Origin: Paracoccus sp. SCSIO 75233
GTDB taxonomy: Bacteria > Pseudomonadota > Alphaproteobacteria > Rhodobacterales > Rhodobacteraceae
Length of the DNA stretch: 64,000 nucleotides
Direction: 5' to 3'
Assembly: GCF_027912675.1 (NCBI RefSeq)
Contig: NZ_CP115757.1
Coordinates: forward strand, 2,170,001-2,234,000
Shown here: positions 36,214 to 44,864 of the stretch, one piece after another
Layout: every line of letters starts with the position of its first letter
How positions within the stretch are numbered: the stretch's first letter is position 1
Notes under the pieces: model-generated
Told to the model about the DNA's origin: nothing
Database searches by the model: none
What the model saw: only the letters and a program-made list of their open reading frames with translations
Made by a program: the position numbers and the translations under genes

Positions 36214-37226
36214 TGCTGGTTTTTCGCGCCATTGCCATTGTTCTGTCGCTGATCGCCGGAACGGCGGCGGCGCAGAATATCGAGCATGACGCGAAGCTGA
36301 ATTTCTTCCGAATCGCCAATGGCTCGACCGCTGGCACATATTACCCGATTGGCGGCATCATCGCCTCTGCCGTGTCGAACCCGCCGGGCGGCACGGGTTG
36401 CGCGGAAGGCGGCGCCTGCGGGGTTCCGGGGTTGCTGGTCTCTGCCGTATCGTCCTCGGGTTCGGTCGACAATGTCGAAGCTGTGGGCAGCGGCAGGGTC
36501 GAGTCGGGTTTCGCACAGGCGGATGTCGCCTTCTGGGCGCAGACCGGAACCGGGAATTTCGCCGGGTTGCCGCCGATCGAGAACCTTCGCGCCATCGCCA
36601 ATCTTTATCTTGAGACCCTGCATATCGTGGCGCGCGCCGATTCCGGGATCAAGACGATCGCCGATCTGCGCGGCAAGCGGGTTTCGCTGGACGAGCCGGG
36701 CTCCGGCACTCTGGTCGATGCGCGGCTGGTGCTGGACGCCGCGGGTGTCAGCGACAGCGAAATGACGGTGAAGCATCTGCCTGCCACCCGCGCCGCCGCA
36801 GCCATCCGCCGGGGCGATTTGGACGCGTTTTTCTTCGTCGGCGGCTATCCGGCCCCCGCGATCAGTCAACTGGCGGGTCAGATAGATGTCCGACTGATCC
36901 CAATTGATGATGCGACGGCAGCGAAACTGTCCAATGACAGCCGGTTCTTTGTCCGCGATGTCTTGCCGCGAAACAGTTATCGCGGTCTGGAGGAGGACAT
37001 CCCGACGCTTTCCGTCGGCGCGCAGTGGATCACCACGGCGGACCAGCCCGAGGATTTGATCTACGCCATCACCCGCGTGCTGTGGAACGACAACACCATG
37101 CAGCAGCTTCGATACGGGCACCCGATCGGCAAACGTATCCTGCGCGAGAACGCGCTGAACGGCATCGCAATCCCGCTTCATCCCGGTGCCGCGCGATATT
37201 ATCGCGAGGCCGGGCTGCTCGAATAG
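36213..37226 (+). CDS. TAXI-family TRAP transporter solute-binding protein
   Basis: 337 residues. The signal peptide ends at TAAAQ. The mature protein begins FFRIANGSTAGTYYPIGGIIASAVS, the TAXI signature, with LRAIANLYLETLHIVARADSGI, DLRGKRVSLDEPGSGT and FFFVGGYPAPAISQLA following. TAXI proteins deliver organic acids or amino acids to a fused TRAP-type membrane component, which is absent from the neighbourhood, so this is an orphan binding subunit. It is coupled to the transglycosylase by TAATG. The ligand is unknown. Confidence 0.88.
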   Translation: MLVFRAIAIVLSLIAGTAAAQNIEHDAKLNFFRIANGSTAGTYYPIGGIIASAVSNPPGGTGCAEGGACGVPGLLVSAVSSSGSVDNVEAVGSGRVESGFAQADVAFWAQTGTGNFAGLPPIENLRAIANLYLETLHIVARADSGIKTIADLRGKRVSLDEPGSGTLVDARLVLDAAGVSDSEMTVKHLPATRAAAAIRRGDLDAFFFVGGYPAPAISQLAGQIDVRLIPIDDATAAKLSNDSRFFVRDVLPRNSYRGLEEDIPTLSVGAQWITTADQPEDLIYAITRVLWNDNTMQQLRYGHPIGKRILRENALNGIAIPLHPGAARYYREAGLLE

Positions 37227-37304
37227 CTGTTTGCGCCAACGGCAGGGCTTGAATGCCCCGGCCATCCGGTTCAGTTTCCGGCAGAAGCCTCAGGAGATCC
37301 CGCC

Positions 37305-37946
37305 ATGAACCCGAAGACGCAATCCGAACGCACCCGTGCCTTGTGCGAACTCGCCCCGGTTATTCCGGTGATCGTCATCAACGACGCCGCAGATGCCGGG
37401 AAGCTGGGCGAGGCACTGGTTTCGGGCGGGCTGCCTGTGCTGGAAGTGACTTTACGGACCGACGCCGCGCTGGACGCAATCAAAGCCATGTCAAAAATCC
37501 CCGGCGGCCATGTCGGGGCCGGCACCGTCCTGACGCGCGAACAGGTCTACCGGGCGAAGGAGGCAGGGGCATCCTTCGCCGTCGCGCCCGGTGCCACCGA
37601 AACGCTGATCCGGGCCTGCGAGGATGCGTCGCTGCCGTTGCTGCCGGGGGCGGTGACCGCATCAGAAGTCATGCAGGCGATGGAATTCGGCTATGACATG
37701 CTGAAGTTCTTTCCTGCTGAAACATCGGGCGGCGCGGCGGCGCTCAAGGCGCTGGCGGGTCCGTTGCAGGGCGTGTCCTTCTGCCCGACCGGCGGGGTGA
37801 CACCGGATAACGCCAGCAGCTATCTGAGCCTGCCGAATGTGGTGTGCGTCGGCTCCAGCTGGGTTGCCTCCGGCGATGCCATTGCCAGTGGCGACTGGGC
37901 CGGGATCGAGAGCCGCGCACGCAGCGCCTCTCACCTTCGGGGCTGA
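37305..37946 (+). CDS. eda: 2-keto-3-deoxy-6-phosphogluconate (KDPG) aldolase
   Basis: 213 residues, a class I aldolase TIM barrel. [41 protein letters not shown], the Schiff-base lysine in [14 protein letters not shown], and [29 protein letters not shown] are diagnostic. It splits KDPG to pyruvate and glyceraldehyde-3-phosphate, the last Entner-Doudoroff step. AGGAGATCCCGCC precedes the ATG. An MFS gene follows within 6 bases. The LacI-type operator found at zwf and edd is not visible upstream of eda. Confidence 0.96.
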   Translation: MNPKTQSERTRALCELAPVIPVIVINDAADAGKLGEALVSGGLPVLEVTLRTDAALDAIKAMSKIPGGHVGAGTVLTREQVYRAKEAGASFAVAPGATETLIRACEDASLPLLPGAVTASEVMQAMEFGYDMLKFFPAETSGGAAALKALAGPLQGVSFCPTGGVTPDNASSYLSLPNVVCVGSSWVASGDAIASGDWAGIESRARSASHLRG

Positions 37947-37951
37947 CGGGG

Positions 37952-39181
37952 ATGGAGGCCGCGGACGTAGCATCGCCGCAGATGCGGCGGGCAAAGCGCA
38001 ATGTGGCGGTTCTGATCGCTGCACAGGCGCTGATGGGATCACAAATGCCGATGATGTTCATCATCGGCGGTCTGGTCGGGCAGATGCTGGCCCCCAATCC
38101 CTGCCTTGCGACTTTGCCGATCTCGATGATCGTGCTGGGCTCGATGCTCAGCGCGCGTCCGCTGTCGGGGCTGATGCAGCGGCATGGGCGGCGTGCGGGG
38201 TTTCAGCTTGCTGCCGGTGCTGGTGCGTTAGGTGCTGTGATTGCGCTGCTGGGCCTGCTGAATGACAGTTTTGTGCTGTATCTGGTCGGGTCCGCGCTGA
38301 CGGGCGTGTATATGTCCTCGCAGGGCTTCTTCCGCTTCGCCGCGACCGACACCGCCCCGCCGGAGTTCGAGCCGCGCGCGATCAGCTGGGTCATGGCCGG
38401 AGGGCTTGCATCCGCCATCATCGGACCGGCACTGGTGCGCGCGACAGACGATCTGACCGCCATTCCGTTCCTTTACAGCTATGCCGCCATTATCGTGCTG
38501 AACCTGATCGGTGCCTTGCTGTTCTTCGCGCTCGACATTCCGCGCCCGGCCCGTATCGAGGGCGGCGCGCAGAACACGGGCCGCAGCACGGCAGAGATCC
38601 TGCGCGATCCGAATATCGTCGTAGCGATGATCTGCGGCATGGTCTCATATTCGCTGATGAACCTCGTCATGACGTCAACGCCAATCGCAATGGTGGGCTG
38701 CGGGCTGACGCGGGATCAGGCCTCCAGCGTCGTCTCCGCCCATGTGCTGGCGATGTTCGTGCCGTCCTTCTTCACCGGGCATCTGATCAATCGCTTCGGT
38801 GTCGGCCGGATTGTCGGGCTTGGCCTGTTGATCCTGACCGCTGCCGGGGCGGTCGCGCTGACCGGGGTGCAGATCGGGCAGTTTTACCTGACGCTGATCC
38901 TGCTCGGGCTGGGCTGGAATTTCGGCTTTATCGGCGCAACCGCAATGGTCGCCCGCGCCCACAGCCCGGAAGAGCGGGGGCGCGTTCAGGGCATCAACGA
39001 TCTGGTGGTGTTCGGCGGCGTCTTTGTCGCGTCGCTGTCATCGGGCGGGCTGATGAACTGCTCCGGCGCGATTGACGCGCAATCGGGCTGGAACGCGGTC
39101 AATCTGGCGATGGTGCCGTTTCTGGTGCTGGCGGGTGGCGCGCTCATCTGGCTGCGGATGCGGCCAAGCCCGGCGAGCTGA
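37952..39181 (+). CDS. MFS transporter
   Basis: 409 residues from the ATG six bases after eda; an upstream in-frame start overlapping eda is less likely. About 12 hydrophobic segments, beginning RRAKRNVAVLIAAQALMGSQMPMMFIIGG, with the cytoplasmic loop [15 protein letters not shown] between helices 2 and 3 (A-motif region) and INRFGVGRIVGLGLL in the second half. It is a major facilitator of unknown substrate. Placement directly after eda hints at a sugar acid or related carbon source, but that is inference. Confidence 0.87.
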   Translation: MEAADVASPQMRRAKRNVAVLIAAQALMGSQMPMMFIIGGLVGQMLAPNPCLATLPISMIVLGSMLSARPLSGLMQRHGRRAGFQLAAGAGALGAVIALLGLLNDSFVLYLVGSALTGVYMSSQGFFRFAATDTAPPEFEPRAISWVMAGGLASAIIGPALVRATDDLTAIPFLYSYAAIIVLNLIGALLFFALDIPRPARIEGGAQNTGRSTAEILRDPNIVVAMICGMVSYSLMNLVMTSTPIAMVGCGLTRDQASSVVSAHVLAMFVPSFFTGHLINRFGVGRIVGLGLLILTAAGAVALTGVQIGQFYLTLILLGLGWNFGFIGATAMVARAHSPEERGRVQGINDLVVFGGVFVASLSSGGLMNCSGAIDAQSGWNAVNLAMVPFLVLAGGALIWLRMRPSPAS

Positions 39182-39186
39182 GGCAA

Positions 39187-39204
39187 GGGGGCGATGCCGC
39201 CCCC
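39187..39204. terminator. Hairpin between the convergent MFS and pgi genes
   Basis: GGGGGCG-ATGC-CGCCCCC, a perfect 7-bp GC stem, placed to serve both convergent genes. No clear T-run. It shares GGGGGCGATGCC with the element after lpd. Confidence 0.5.
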
Positions 39205-39211
39205 GTCACGC

Positions 39212-40834
39212 TCAGTTTTCGTCGGACCGCATGTCGAGGATCGCGGCGGCAAGCGCCAGCGTCGAGGCATCGTGACCGGGCGCATCGTCGCCGTCGAGCA
39301 GCGGCGCAACCGCAAGCGCCAGTTCCTTGCCCAGTTCCACACCCCATTGATCGAAACTGTTGATGCCGAGGATGACGCCCTCGACAAACACGCGATGCTC
39401 ATACAGGGCAACGATCTGACCGAGCGTAAAGGGCGTCAGCTGCCCGATCAGCAGCGTCGTGGAGGGGCGATTGCCCGGGAACACACGATGCCGCGCCTGC
39501 CGTTCGAGTTCGTCGCCGGAAAGCCCTTTCTTCGCCATCAGACCGCGCGCAGCGTCCAGATTGCGGCCACGCATCAGCGCCTCCGACTGGGCGAGGCAGT
39601 TCGCCAGAAGCAGCTTGTGGTGGTGATCCAGTTGCGGCTCATGACCACGCGCGGCGGCGATGAATTCGCATGGGACGATCTGCGTGCCCTGATGGATCAG
39701 CTGGTAGAAAGCGTGCTGACCATTTGTCCCCGGCTCCCCCCAGACCACGGGGCCGGAGGCGCGGGCAAGATCGGCACCATCCATAGAGACGCGCTTGCCG
39801 TTCGATTCCATCTCAAGCTGCTGAAGATAGGCAGGCAAGCGGGAGAGGCGGTTATCGTAGGGCAGAACAGCACGGGTCGGATACCCGCAGATCTGATGAT
39901 GCCAGATGCCGACAAGCGCCAGCAGAACGGGCATGTTTTCCACCAGCGGCGCTTCCCGGAAATGCGCGTCCATCACAGCGCCGCCATTCAGAAATTCGCG
40001 GAAACGCTGCGGGCCGATGCCGATCATCAGCGACAGGCCGATAGGCCCCCACATCGAATAACGCCCGCCAACCCAGTCTTCGAAACCGAAGACACGGGAC
40101 GGGTCGATACCCCATTCCGCCGTCCGCTCGGTCGCGGAAGAGAGCGCCGCGAATTGCGCCGCCGGATCTCTGACCTGCGCCTTCATCCAGTCAAGCGCGG
40201 TCTGCGCATTGGTCATCGTCTCAATCGTGGTGAAGGTTTTCGACGCCACGATCACCAGCGTGGTGGTCGGGTCGAGCCCGGCCAGCGTATCGGCAATATC
40301 CGCACCATCCACGTTCGATACGAAATGCGTACGCGGCCCGTCATGGAACGGCGACAGCGCAATCGCGGCCATTGCCGGACCCAGATCGGAGCCGCCGATA
40401 CCGATATTGACCACATCGGTGATGCGACCACCCTGCCCGGTAAAGCCGCCATCACGCACTGCCTCCGCAAAGCCGGACATCCGGTCCAGCGTGGCGGCCA
40501 CCCCTGCACTGATATCCTGACCTTCCACCATCAGCGGCCTGTCGGAATTGCGCAAGGCCGTGTGCAGGACAGCGCGATCCTCGGTCTCGTTAATGCGCTC
40601 ACCCGCGAACATGGCGTCGCGCTTTTCCGGCACATTCCTCGCCAGTTCCAGCAACAGCTGACGAATCTCCGGGTCGATACTCGTCTTGGAATAGTCGAAA
40701 ACCATGCCATCCGCATCGATGCGGAAATCAAGCGCGCGGCCCGGATCGGCATCGAAAAGATCGGTTATGCGGCGACCCCTCCCCCGGGCAGCGGCCTCCA
40801 GTTGGTTCCAGATCGGCTCCAGATCAGTCGGCAT
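39212..40834 (-). CDS. pgi: Glucose-6-phosphate isomerase
   Basis: 540 residues from the ATG giving [16 protein letters not shown]; earlier in-frame codons lie inside pgl. Signatures: [57 protein letters not shown], and the catalytic His region [19 protein letters not shown]. It interconverts glucose-6-P and fructose-6-P. It is the last gene of zwf-pgl-pgi, overlapping pgl by 11 bp. With zwf and edd it allows hexose phosphate to recycle through the Entner-Doudoroff route. Confidence 0.96.
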   Translation of the reverse strand: MPTDLEPIWNQLEAAARGRGRRITDLFDADPGRALDFRIDADGMVFDYSKTSIDPEIRQLLLELARNVPEKRDAMFAGERINETEDRAVLHTALRNSDRPLMVEGQDISAGVAATLDRMSGFAEAVRDGGFTGQGGRITDVVNIGIGGSDLGPAMAAIALSPFHDGPRTHFVSNVDGADIADTLAGLDPTTTLVIVASKTFTTIETMTNAQTALDWMKAQVRDPAAQFAALSSATERTAEWGIDPSRVFGFEDWVGGRYSMWGPIGLSLMIGIGPQRFREFLNGGAVMDAHFREAPLVENMPVLLALVGIWHHQICGYPTRAVLPYDNRLSRLPAYLQQLEMESNGKRVSMDGADLARASGPVVWGEPGTNGQHAFYQLIHQGTQIVPCEFIAAARGHEPQLDHHHKLLLANCLAQSEALMRGRNLDAARGLMAKKGLSGDELERQARHRVFPGNRPSTTLLIGQLTPFTLGQIVALYEHRVFVEGVILGINSFDQWGVELGKELALAVAPLLDGDDAPGHDASTLALAAAILDMRSDEN

Positions 40835-41498
40835 AATGCACCATTGCATCACGCAGAAAGGCCGCGATCGGCGCGTCCTTCGGATCGGCCCCGATTGCGG
40901 CGTCAAGCGCCGCGCGTTTCTGCGCCCCGGTGATGATCACATGGGTGTGCAGCGCGGATTGCAGCGCAGGTGCAGTCAGGGTGATGCGGGGTTCTGCCCC
41001 GCCACCTGCCGCCATGACCGCAGGCGCATCGGATGACAGCAGTTGTTCCAGACCGGGCGCGTTCGGAAACAGACTGGCGGTGTGCATATCGTCGCCCATC
41101 CCAAGGACGAGCACGGTAATCGGCAGATGCGGCTTTATCTGTTCGGTCAGCCCCGGTGCAGCCTCGTCGGGCGTATCCGCACCGGTATAGAGGTCAAGAT
41201 AGTGCGCAGCCGCCGCCGGACCGTTCAGCAGGGTCTTGCGCAGCATGGCGGAATTGGACCGCGGATGGTCCCCGTCGACCCAGCGTTCATCATTCAGAAA
41301 AACCGTGACCTTGTCCCAGTCCAGCGGCAAATCCGACAGCGAGCGGAACATCGGCGCGGGCGTCGATCCGCCCGGCACGCACAGGCTGGCCGGTCCGACC
41401 GCTGCGAGCGTCTGGCGCAACTGACCTGCAATACGGTCGGCCAGCGACAGCGCCATCATTTCCCGGTCGGGATAGGTCTTGATTTCAGGACCGCTCAT
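40824..41498 (-). CDS. pgl: 6-phosphogluconolactonase
   Basis: 224 residues of the SOL/DevB type: [34 protein letters not shown], then [15 protein letters not shown] and [22 protein letters not shown]. It hydrolyses 6-phosphogluconolactone to 6-phosphogluconate. It is coupled to zwf by a 4-bp ATGA overlap and to pgi by 11 bp. Confidence 0.95.
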   Translation of the reverse strand: MSGPEIKTYPDREMMALSLADRIAGQLRQTLAAVGPASLCVPGGSTPAPMFRSLSDLPLDWDKVTVFLNDERWVDGDHPRSNSAMLRKTLLNGPAAAAHYLDLYTGADTPDEAAPGLTEQIKPHLPITVLVLGMGDDMHTASLFPNAPGLEQLLSSDAPAVMAAGGGAEPRITLTAPALQSALHTHVIITGAQKRAALDAAIGADPKDAPIAAFLRDAMVHYAD

Positions 41499-42943
41499 GC
41501 GCGAATCTCCTTCCAGCGGCGGTTATCGCGGTGCATCAGGCGCAGCGCCTCCTCCGGGCCCGAGGAACCCGCATCATATGGCTCGGGCTGTGCCTTCGAC
41601 TGCTCCCACGCCTCGATGATCGGGTCGGCCCAGGCCCAGGCGGCCTCGACCTCGTCTCCGCGCATGAACAGGGTCTGGTTGCCCCGGATCACATCCATAA
41701 TCAGCCGCTCATACGCATCCGGCATCTCGGCCCCGTCCGGTCCGAACGTGTCTGCGAAGGACATGTCCAGCGGCACCTGCATCAGCCGCATGCCGCCCGG
41801 CCCCGGTTCCTTGATCATTACCGTCAGGTCCATACCCTCATCAGGTTGCAGCTTAATGACAAGCTGATTGGCCCGCTGCGTTCCGCTTTCGTCGAAGATG
41901 GAATGCGGCGGCTCCTTGAAGGTGATGACAATCTCGCTGGTCCGCGCCCGCATCTTCTTGCCGGTGCGCATGTAGAAGGGCGTTCCCTGCCAGCGCCAGT
42001 TCGAAATACGGACTTTCAGCGCGACATAGCTTTCGGTGCGGCTGTCCGGGTTCTCCGCATCCTCAAGATAGCCGGGTGCATCTCCGCTCGCCTGATACTG
42101 GCCCCGCACAATATCGCCTTCGGCCACCGGCTCAAGCGCCCGGATCACCTTCAGCTTTTCGTCGCGCACGGCATCGGGATCGAAGTGATAGGGGGGCTCC
42201 ATCGCCGTGAGGCAGAGAAGCTGCATCAGGTGGTTCTGCACCATATCGCGCATCGCACCGGAGTTGTCATAATATCCGCCCCGACCGCCGACGCCGACCG
42301 TTTCCGCAACGGTGATCTGAACATGGTCGATGAATTGCGCATTCCAGAGCGGCTCGAACAGGATATTCGCAAACCGAACCGCCATGAGGTTCTGGACGGT
42401 TTCCTTGCCGAGATAATGGTCGATCCGGTAAATCTGCCGCTCTTCGAAATGCTGCGCTAGCGTCGCATTCAGCGCGCGCGCCGATTCGAGGTCACGGCCA
42501 AAGGGCTTTTCGACCACAATCCGGCTTTCCGTGTCGGCAATGCCGTAATCCGATAACCGCTTGGCGAGATCGCCGAACAGCGACGGCGCGACAGAAAAAT
42601 AGAAGGCCCGCACGACATCCTTGCGGATCAGCTTCTTCAGCTGCTCCCAGCCACCGGTTCCCTTGGCATCGATGGCAACGTAATGAAGCTGCCCCAGAAA
42701 CGCGTCAATCTGGTCCTTGTCCACGCCATTGGCGAATTCATAGATGGCGGCACGGACCTCTTCACGGAAATCCTGATCGCTGTGTTCGGAGCGCGCGGCG
42801 CCGATAATCCGAGCCTCCGCCGGCATCTGGCCAGCGAGGTAGCGGCGATACAGACCCGGCAGGATCTTGCGCCGGGCAAGATCGCCCGTCGCGCCGAAAA
42901 TAACCAGATCGAAATCCTCGACGGGAATTGTCCGAACGACCAT
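41495..42943 (-). CDS. zwf: Glucose-6-phosphate 1-dehydrogenase
   Basis: 482 residues from ATG 42943 (AAGGAG six bases upstream; another ATG two codons earlier sits too close to that site). NADP-binding LVIFGATGDLARRKILPGLY; active-site IDHYLGKETVQNLM with catalytic His/Lys; YMRTGKKM. First enzyme of the Entner-Doudoroff/oxidative pentose phosphate entry. The start is 32 bases from a LacI-type palindrome. Operon zwf-pgl-pgi. Confidence 0.97.
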   Translation of the reverse strand: MVVRTIPVEDFDLVIFGATGDLARRKILPGLYRRYLAGQMPAEARIIGAARSEHSDQDFREEVRAAIYEFANGVDKDQIDAFLGQLHYVAIDAKGTGGWEQLKKLIRKDVVRAFYFSVAPSLFGDLAKRLSDYGIADTESRIVVEKPFGRDLESARALNATLAQHFEERQIYRIDHYLGKETVQNLMAVRFANILFEPLWNAQFIDHVQITVAETVGVGGRGGYYDNSGAMRDMVQNHLMQLLCLTAMEPPYHFDPDAVRDEKLKVIRALEPVAEGDIVRGQYQASGDAPGYLEDAENPDSRTESYVALKVRISNWRWQGTPFYMRTGKKMRARTSEIVITFKEPPHSIFDESGTQRANQLVIKLQPDEGMDLTVMIKEPGPGGMRLMQVPLDMSFADTFGPDGAEMPDAYERLIMDVIRGNQTLFMRGDEVEAAWAWADPIIEAWEQSKAQPEPYDAGSSGPEEALRLMHRDNRRWKEIRA

Positions 42944-42974
42944 GAGCATCTCCTTCTGCAAGGGTTTCCTATCC

Positions 42975-42992
42975 GCTGTTAGCGTTAACAGC
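42975..42992. promoter_or_regulatory. LacI-type operator upstream of zwf (CceR-like candidate)
   Basis: GCTGTTAGCGTTAACAGC is an 18-bp near-perfect palindrome centred on CG, the pattern of LacI-family operators, 32 bases before the zwf ATG. A second GTTAAC lies at 43006-43011, flanking an AACCCG-TCAT-CGGGTT inverted repeat that overlaps the end of the PIN gene. The edd upstream region has a matching site. In Rhodobacter sphaeroides the LacI-family regulator CceR is known to repress these genes; identity here is inferred. Confidence 0.7.
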
Positions 42993-42998
42993 AACCCG

Positions 42999-43538
42999 TC
43001 ATCGGGTTAACGCCTTACCAAGCCGGGGCAGCCGCGCACGCTTCATCAGGGCACGAAGCTCAATTTCCCCGCCAAGCGCAACTGCCTTCCGATGCGCGGC
43101 CTCAACCGCCCTTCCGACAGCATCAGGATGATGCGCCCAAAGATCGGTCAGGAAAGCGTCAGGATGGATCGCACGCAAGCCCGCTGCAGCCATCGCAGGT
43201 CGCGGAAAATCGCGTAAATTGAACGTCACGATCTGATCCGCATTAGCTTTCAGCGCGGTTGCCACGACATGCCTGTCCGCCGGGTCCGGCAGATCGAAGG
43301 CGAGTGCTGTATTCTCATCGCCATCCACGGCAGCATCGGGCAGGCGATCCGTCAACCGGGCCGCTTCCGCCCGCGCAATCCCGGCATCTATCGGCCCCAG
43401 CTTCTCCGCCGCCCGCGTCCACTCGGCAATGATCCGCTCAGACCATATGGCGCGATAGAGGCCCGCCGCGGCCAGATCGGACAGGATTTCCCTCAGCACC
43501 GTGGGGAACAGGACACATGCGTCAAGAACCGCGATCAT
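42999..43538 (-). CDS. PIN-domain protein (RSP_2648-type)
   Basis: 179 residues from the ATG giving MIAVLDACVLFPTVLREILSDLA, where the first acidic residue of the PIN nuclease site (LDACVLFP) is plain. WSERIIAEWTRAAEKLGP, DLPDPADRHVVATALKANADQIVTFNLRDFP supplies the remaining acidic residues. PIN domains are Mg2+-dependent RNases, often toxins, but no antitoxin gene is adjacent. Instead it overlaps an RNA methyltransferase gene by 4 bp. I recall the family as RSP_2648-type, conserved in Rhodobacteraceae; not checked. An RNA-processing role with the methyltransferase is inference. Confidence 0.8.
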   Translation of the reverse strand: MIAVLDACVLFPTVLREILSDLAAAGLYRAIWSERIIAEWTRAAEKLGPIDAGIARAEAARLTDRLPDAAVDGDENTALAFDLPDPADRHVVATALKANADQIVTFNLRDFPRPAMAAAGLRAIHPDAFLTDLWAHHPDAVGRAVEAAHRKAVALGGEIELRALMKRARLPRLGKALTR

Positions 43539-44728
43539 CCGTCCAACCGGAAAAACAATGCCTTCAGATAACCGGTCTCCGCCAGTTGCGGCAGCGTCGG
43601 GTGATCCGGTCCAGCCTGCCCGGTATGGATAAGTTGGCCGCGCCGCCCGGCCCGCCCGATGCCGCGGGCAGAGACATTGCGGAAGCTGGTCAGGTCGGCA
43701 GCGTGCGAGCAGGAGCACAGCCCCAGATAACCGCCCGGCGCAACCAACGGCGCTGCAAGCTTCGCCACACGCTCATAGGCGCGCAGCCCGGCCTCAAGCG
43801 CCGGTTTCGACGGCGCAAAGGCAGGCGGATCGCAGATGACGACGTCAAAGCGCGCAGCCTCTGCGGCCAGCGCCTCCATCGCGGCGAACGCATCCTCCTG
43901 ACGCGTCTCCACCCGATCCGACAGACCCATTGCCTCCGCCCCTTGCCGCGCAAGCGCAAGCGCCGGTTCGGAGCCATCGACCAGCGTCGCATGGTCTGCA
44001 CCCGCGCCAAGCATCGCAAGCCCGAAGCCGCCGACATGGCTGAACACATCCAGCACCCGGCCGGAGGCGAGGCGCTGCGCAAAGGCATGATTCGGCCGCT
44101 GGTCATAGAACAGCCCGGTTTTCTGCCCGCTCATCACATCGGCCATATAGATCGCACCGTTCATCGGCACCTGAAGCGGCGCAGCGGGCGGCTCGCCCAG
44201 GATAACCGCCATCCGCTCATCCAGCCCTTCAAGGCTGCGCGCGCGGCCCTGCCCGTTCAGAATGACCGTGGACACGCCTGCGACATCCTTCAGGGCCGCA
44301 GCGATTTCGGCCGCCATCAGGTCCGACCATGCGGCATTGGGCTGAATGACCGCTGTATCCCCGAAACGGTCGATGATCACACCGGGCAGCCCGTCCGCCT
44401 CCGCATGAACCAGACGGTAGAACGGCAAATCATACAGCCGCTCCCGATGCGAGAGCGCGCGCAGCAGCCGTGCTTTCAGCCAATCCGAATCGATCTGCGC
44501 CTCCGGGGCCGGATCCATCACCCGTCCGATGATTTTTGAGGCCGGATTGACCGTGACCAGCGCCATTGGCCGCCGCTCCGCATCTTCGAGAACCGCAAAA
44601 CTTCCCGGCGCAATCGCCCGTGTTCTGCGGTCGGTCACCACCTCGTCAGCGAAGACCCAGGGGAAGCCGTGGCGAATGGCCTGCGGTTTTGCCTTTGGAC
44701 GCAGGCGGATAACGGGGCGTGTGGTCAT
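43535..44728 (-). CDS. Class I SAM-dependent RNA methyltransferase (RlmI-like, RSP_2647-type)
   Basis: 397 residues from the ATG giving MTTRPVIRLRPKAKPQAIRHGFPWVFADEV, a PUA-like N-terminal RNA-binding domain (~1-75). A central domain follows (YRLVHAEADGLPGVIIDRFGD). The Rossmann methyltransferase has SAM motif VLDVFSHVGGFGLAMLGAGA, then DGSEPALALARQGAEAM, and the DPPAF motif IV (VVICDPPAFAPSK). It resembles RlmI (23S m5C1962). The C terminus LCSCSHAADLTSFRNV fits m5C-type enzymes with catalytic Cys. It is divergent from edd and coupled to the PIN gene. Confidence 0.88.
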   Translation of the reverse strand: MTTRPVIRLRPKAKPQAIRHGFPWVFADEVVTDRRTRAIAPGSFAVLEDAERRPMALVTVNPASKIIGRVMDPAPEAQIDSDWLKARLLRALSHRERLYDLPFYRLVHAEADGLPGVIIDRFGDTAVIQPNAAWSDLMAAEIAAALKDVAGVSTVILNGQGRARSLEGLDERMAVILGEPPAAPLQVPMNGAIYMADVMSGQKTGLFYDQRPNHAFAQRLASGRVLDVFSHVGGFGLAMLGAGADHATLVDGSEPALALARQGAEAMGLSDRVETRQEDAFAAMEALAAEAARFDVVICDPPAFAPSKPALEAGLRAYERVAKLAAPLVAPGGYLGLCSCSHAADLTSFRNVSARGIGRAGRRGQLIHTGQAGPDHPTLPQLAETGYLKALFFRLDG

Positions 44729-44819
44729 TTGCAGCAGTCCTCTTACCTCTGGTCCGATGTCGCACGCTGTCCGGTCAGCGGCAAGGGCGGTGATCGCGGC
44801 ACCCAACAGGCATTGAAAA

Positions 44820-44834
44820 GTTACCGCTAACAGC
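44820..44834. promoter_or_regulatory. LacI-type operator upstream of edd (CceR-like candidate)
   Basis: GTTACCGCTAACAGC lies 30 bases before the edd ATG. It shares TAACAGC and the central CG with the zwf site and has the GTTA....TAAC dyad. The same regulator is therefore likely to control both units. Confidence 0.65.
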
Positions 44835-44864
44835 TTATTTTGCGCACAGCCACGGGAGACAGCC

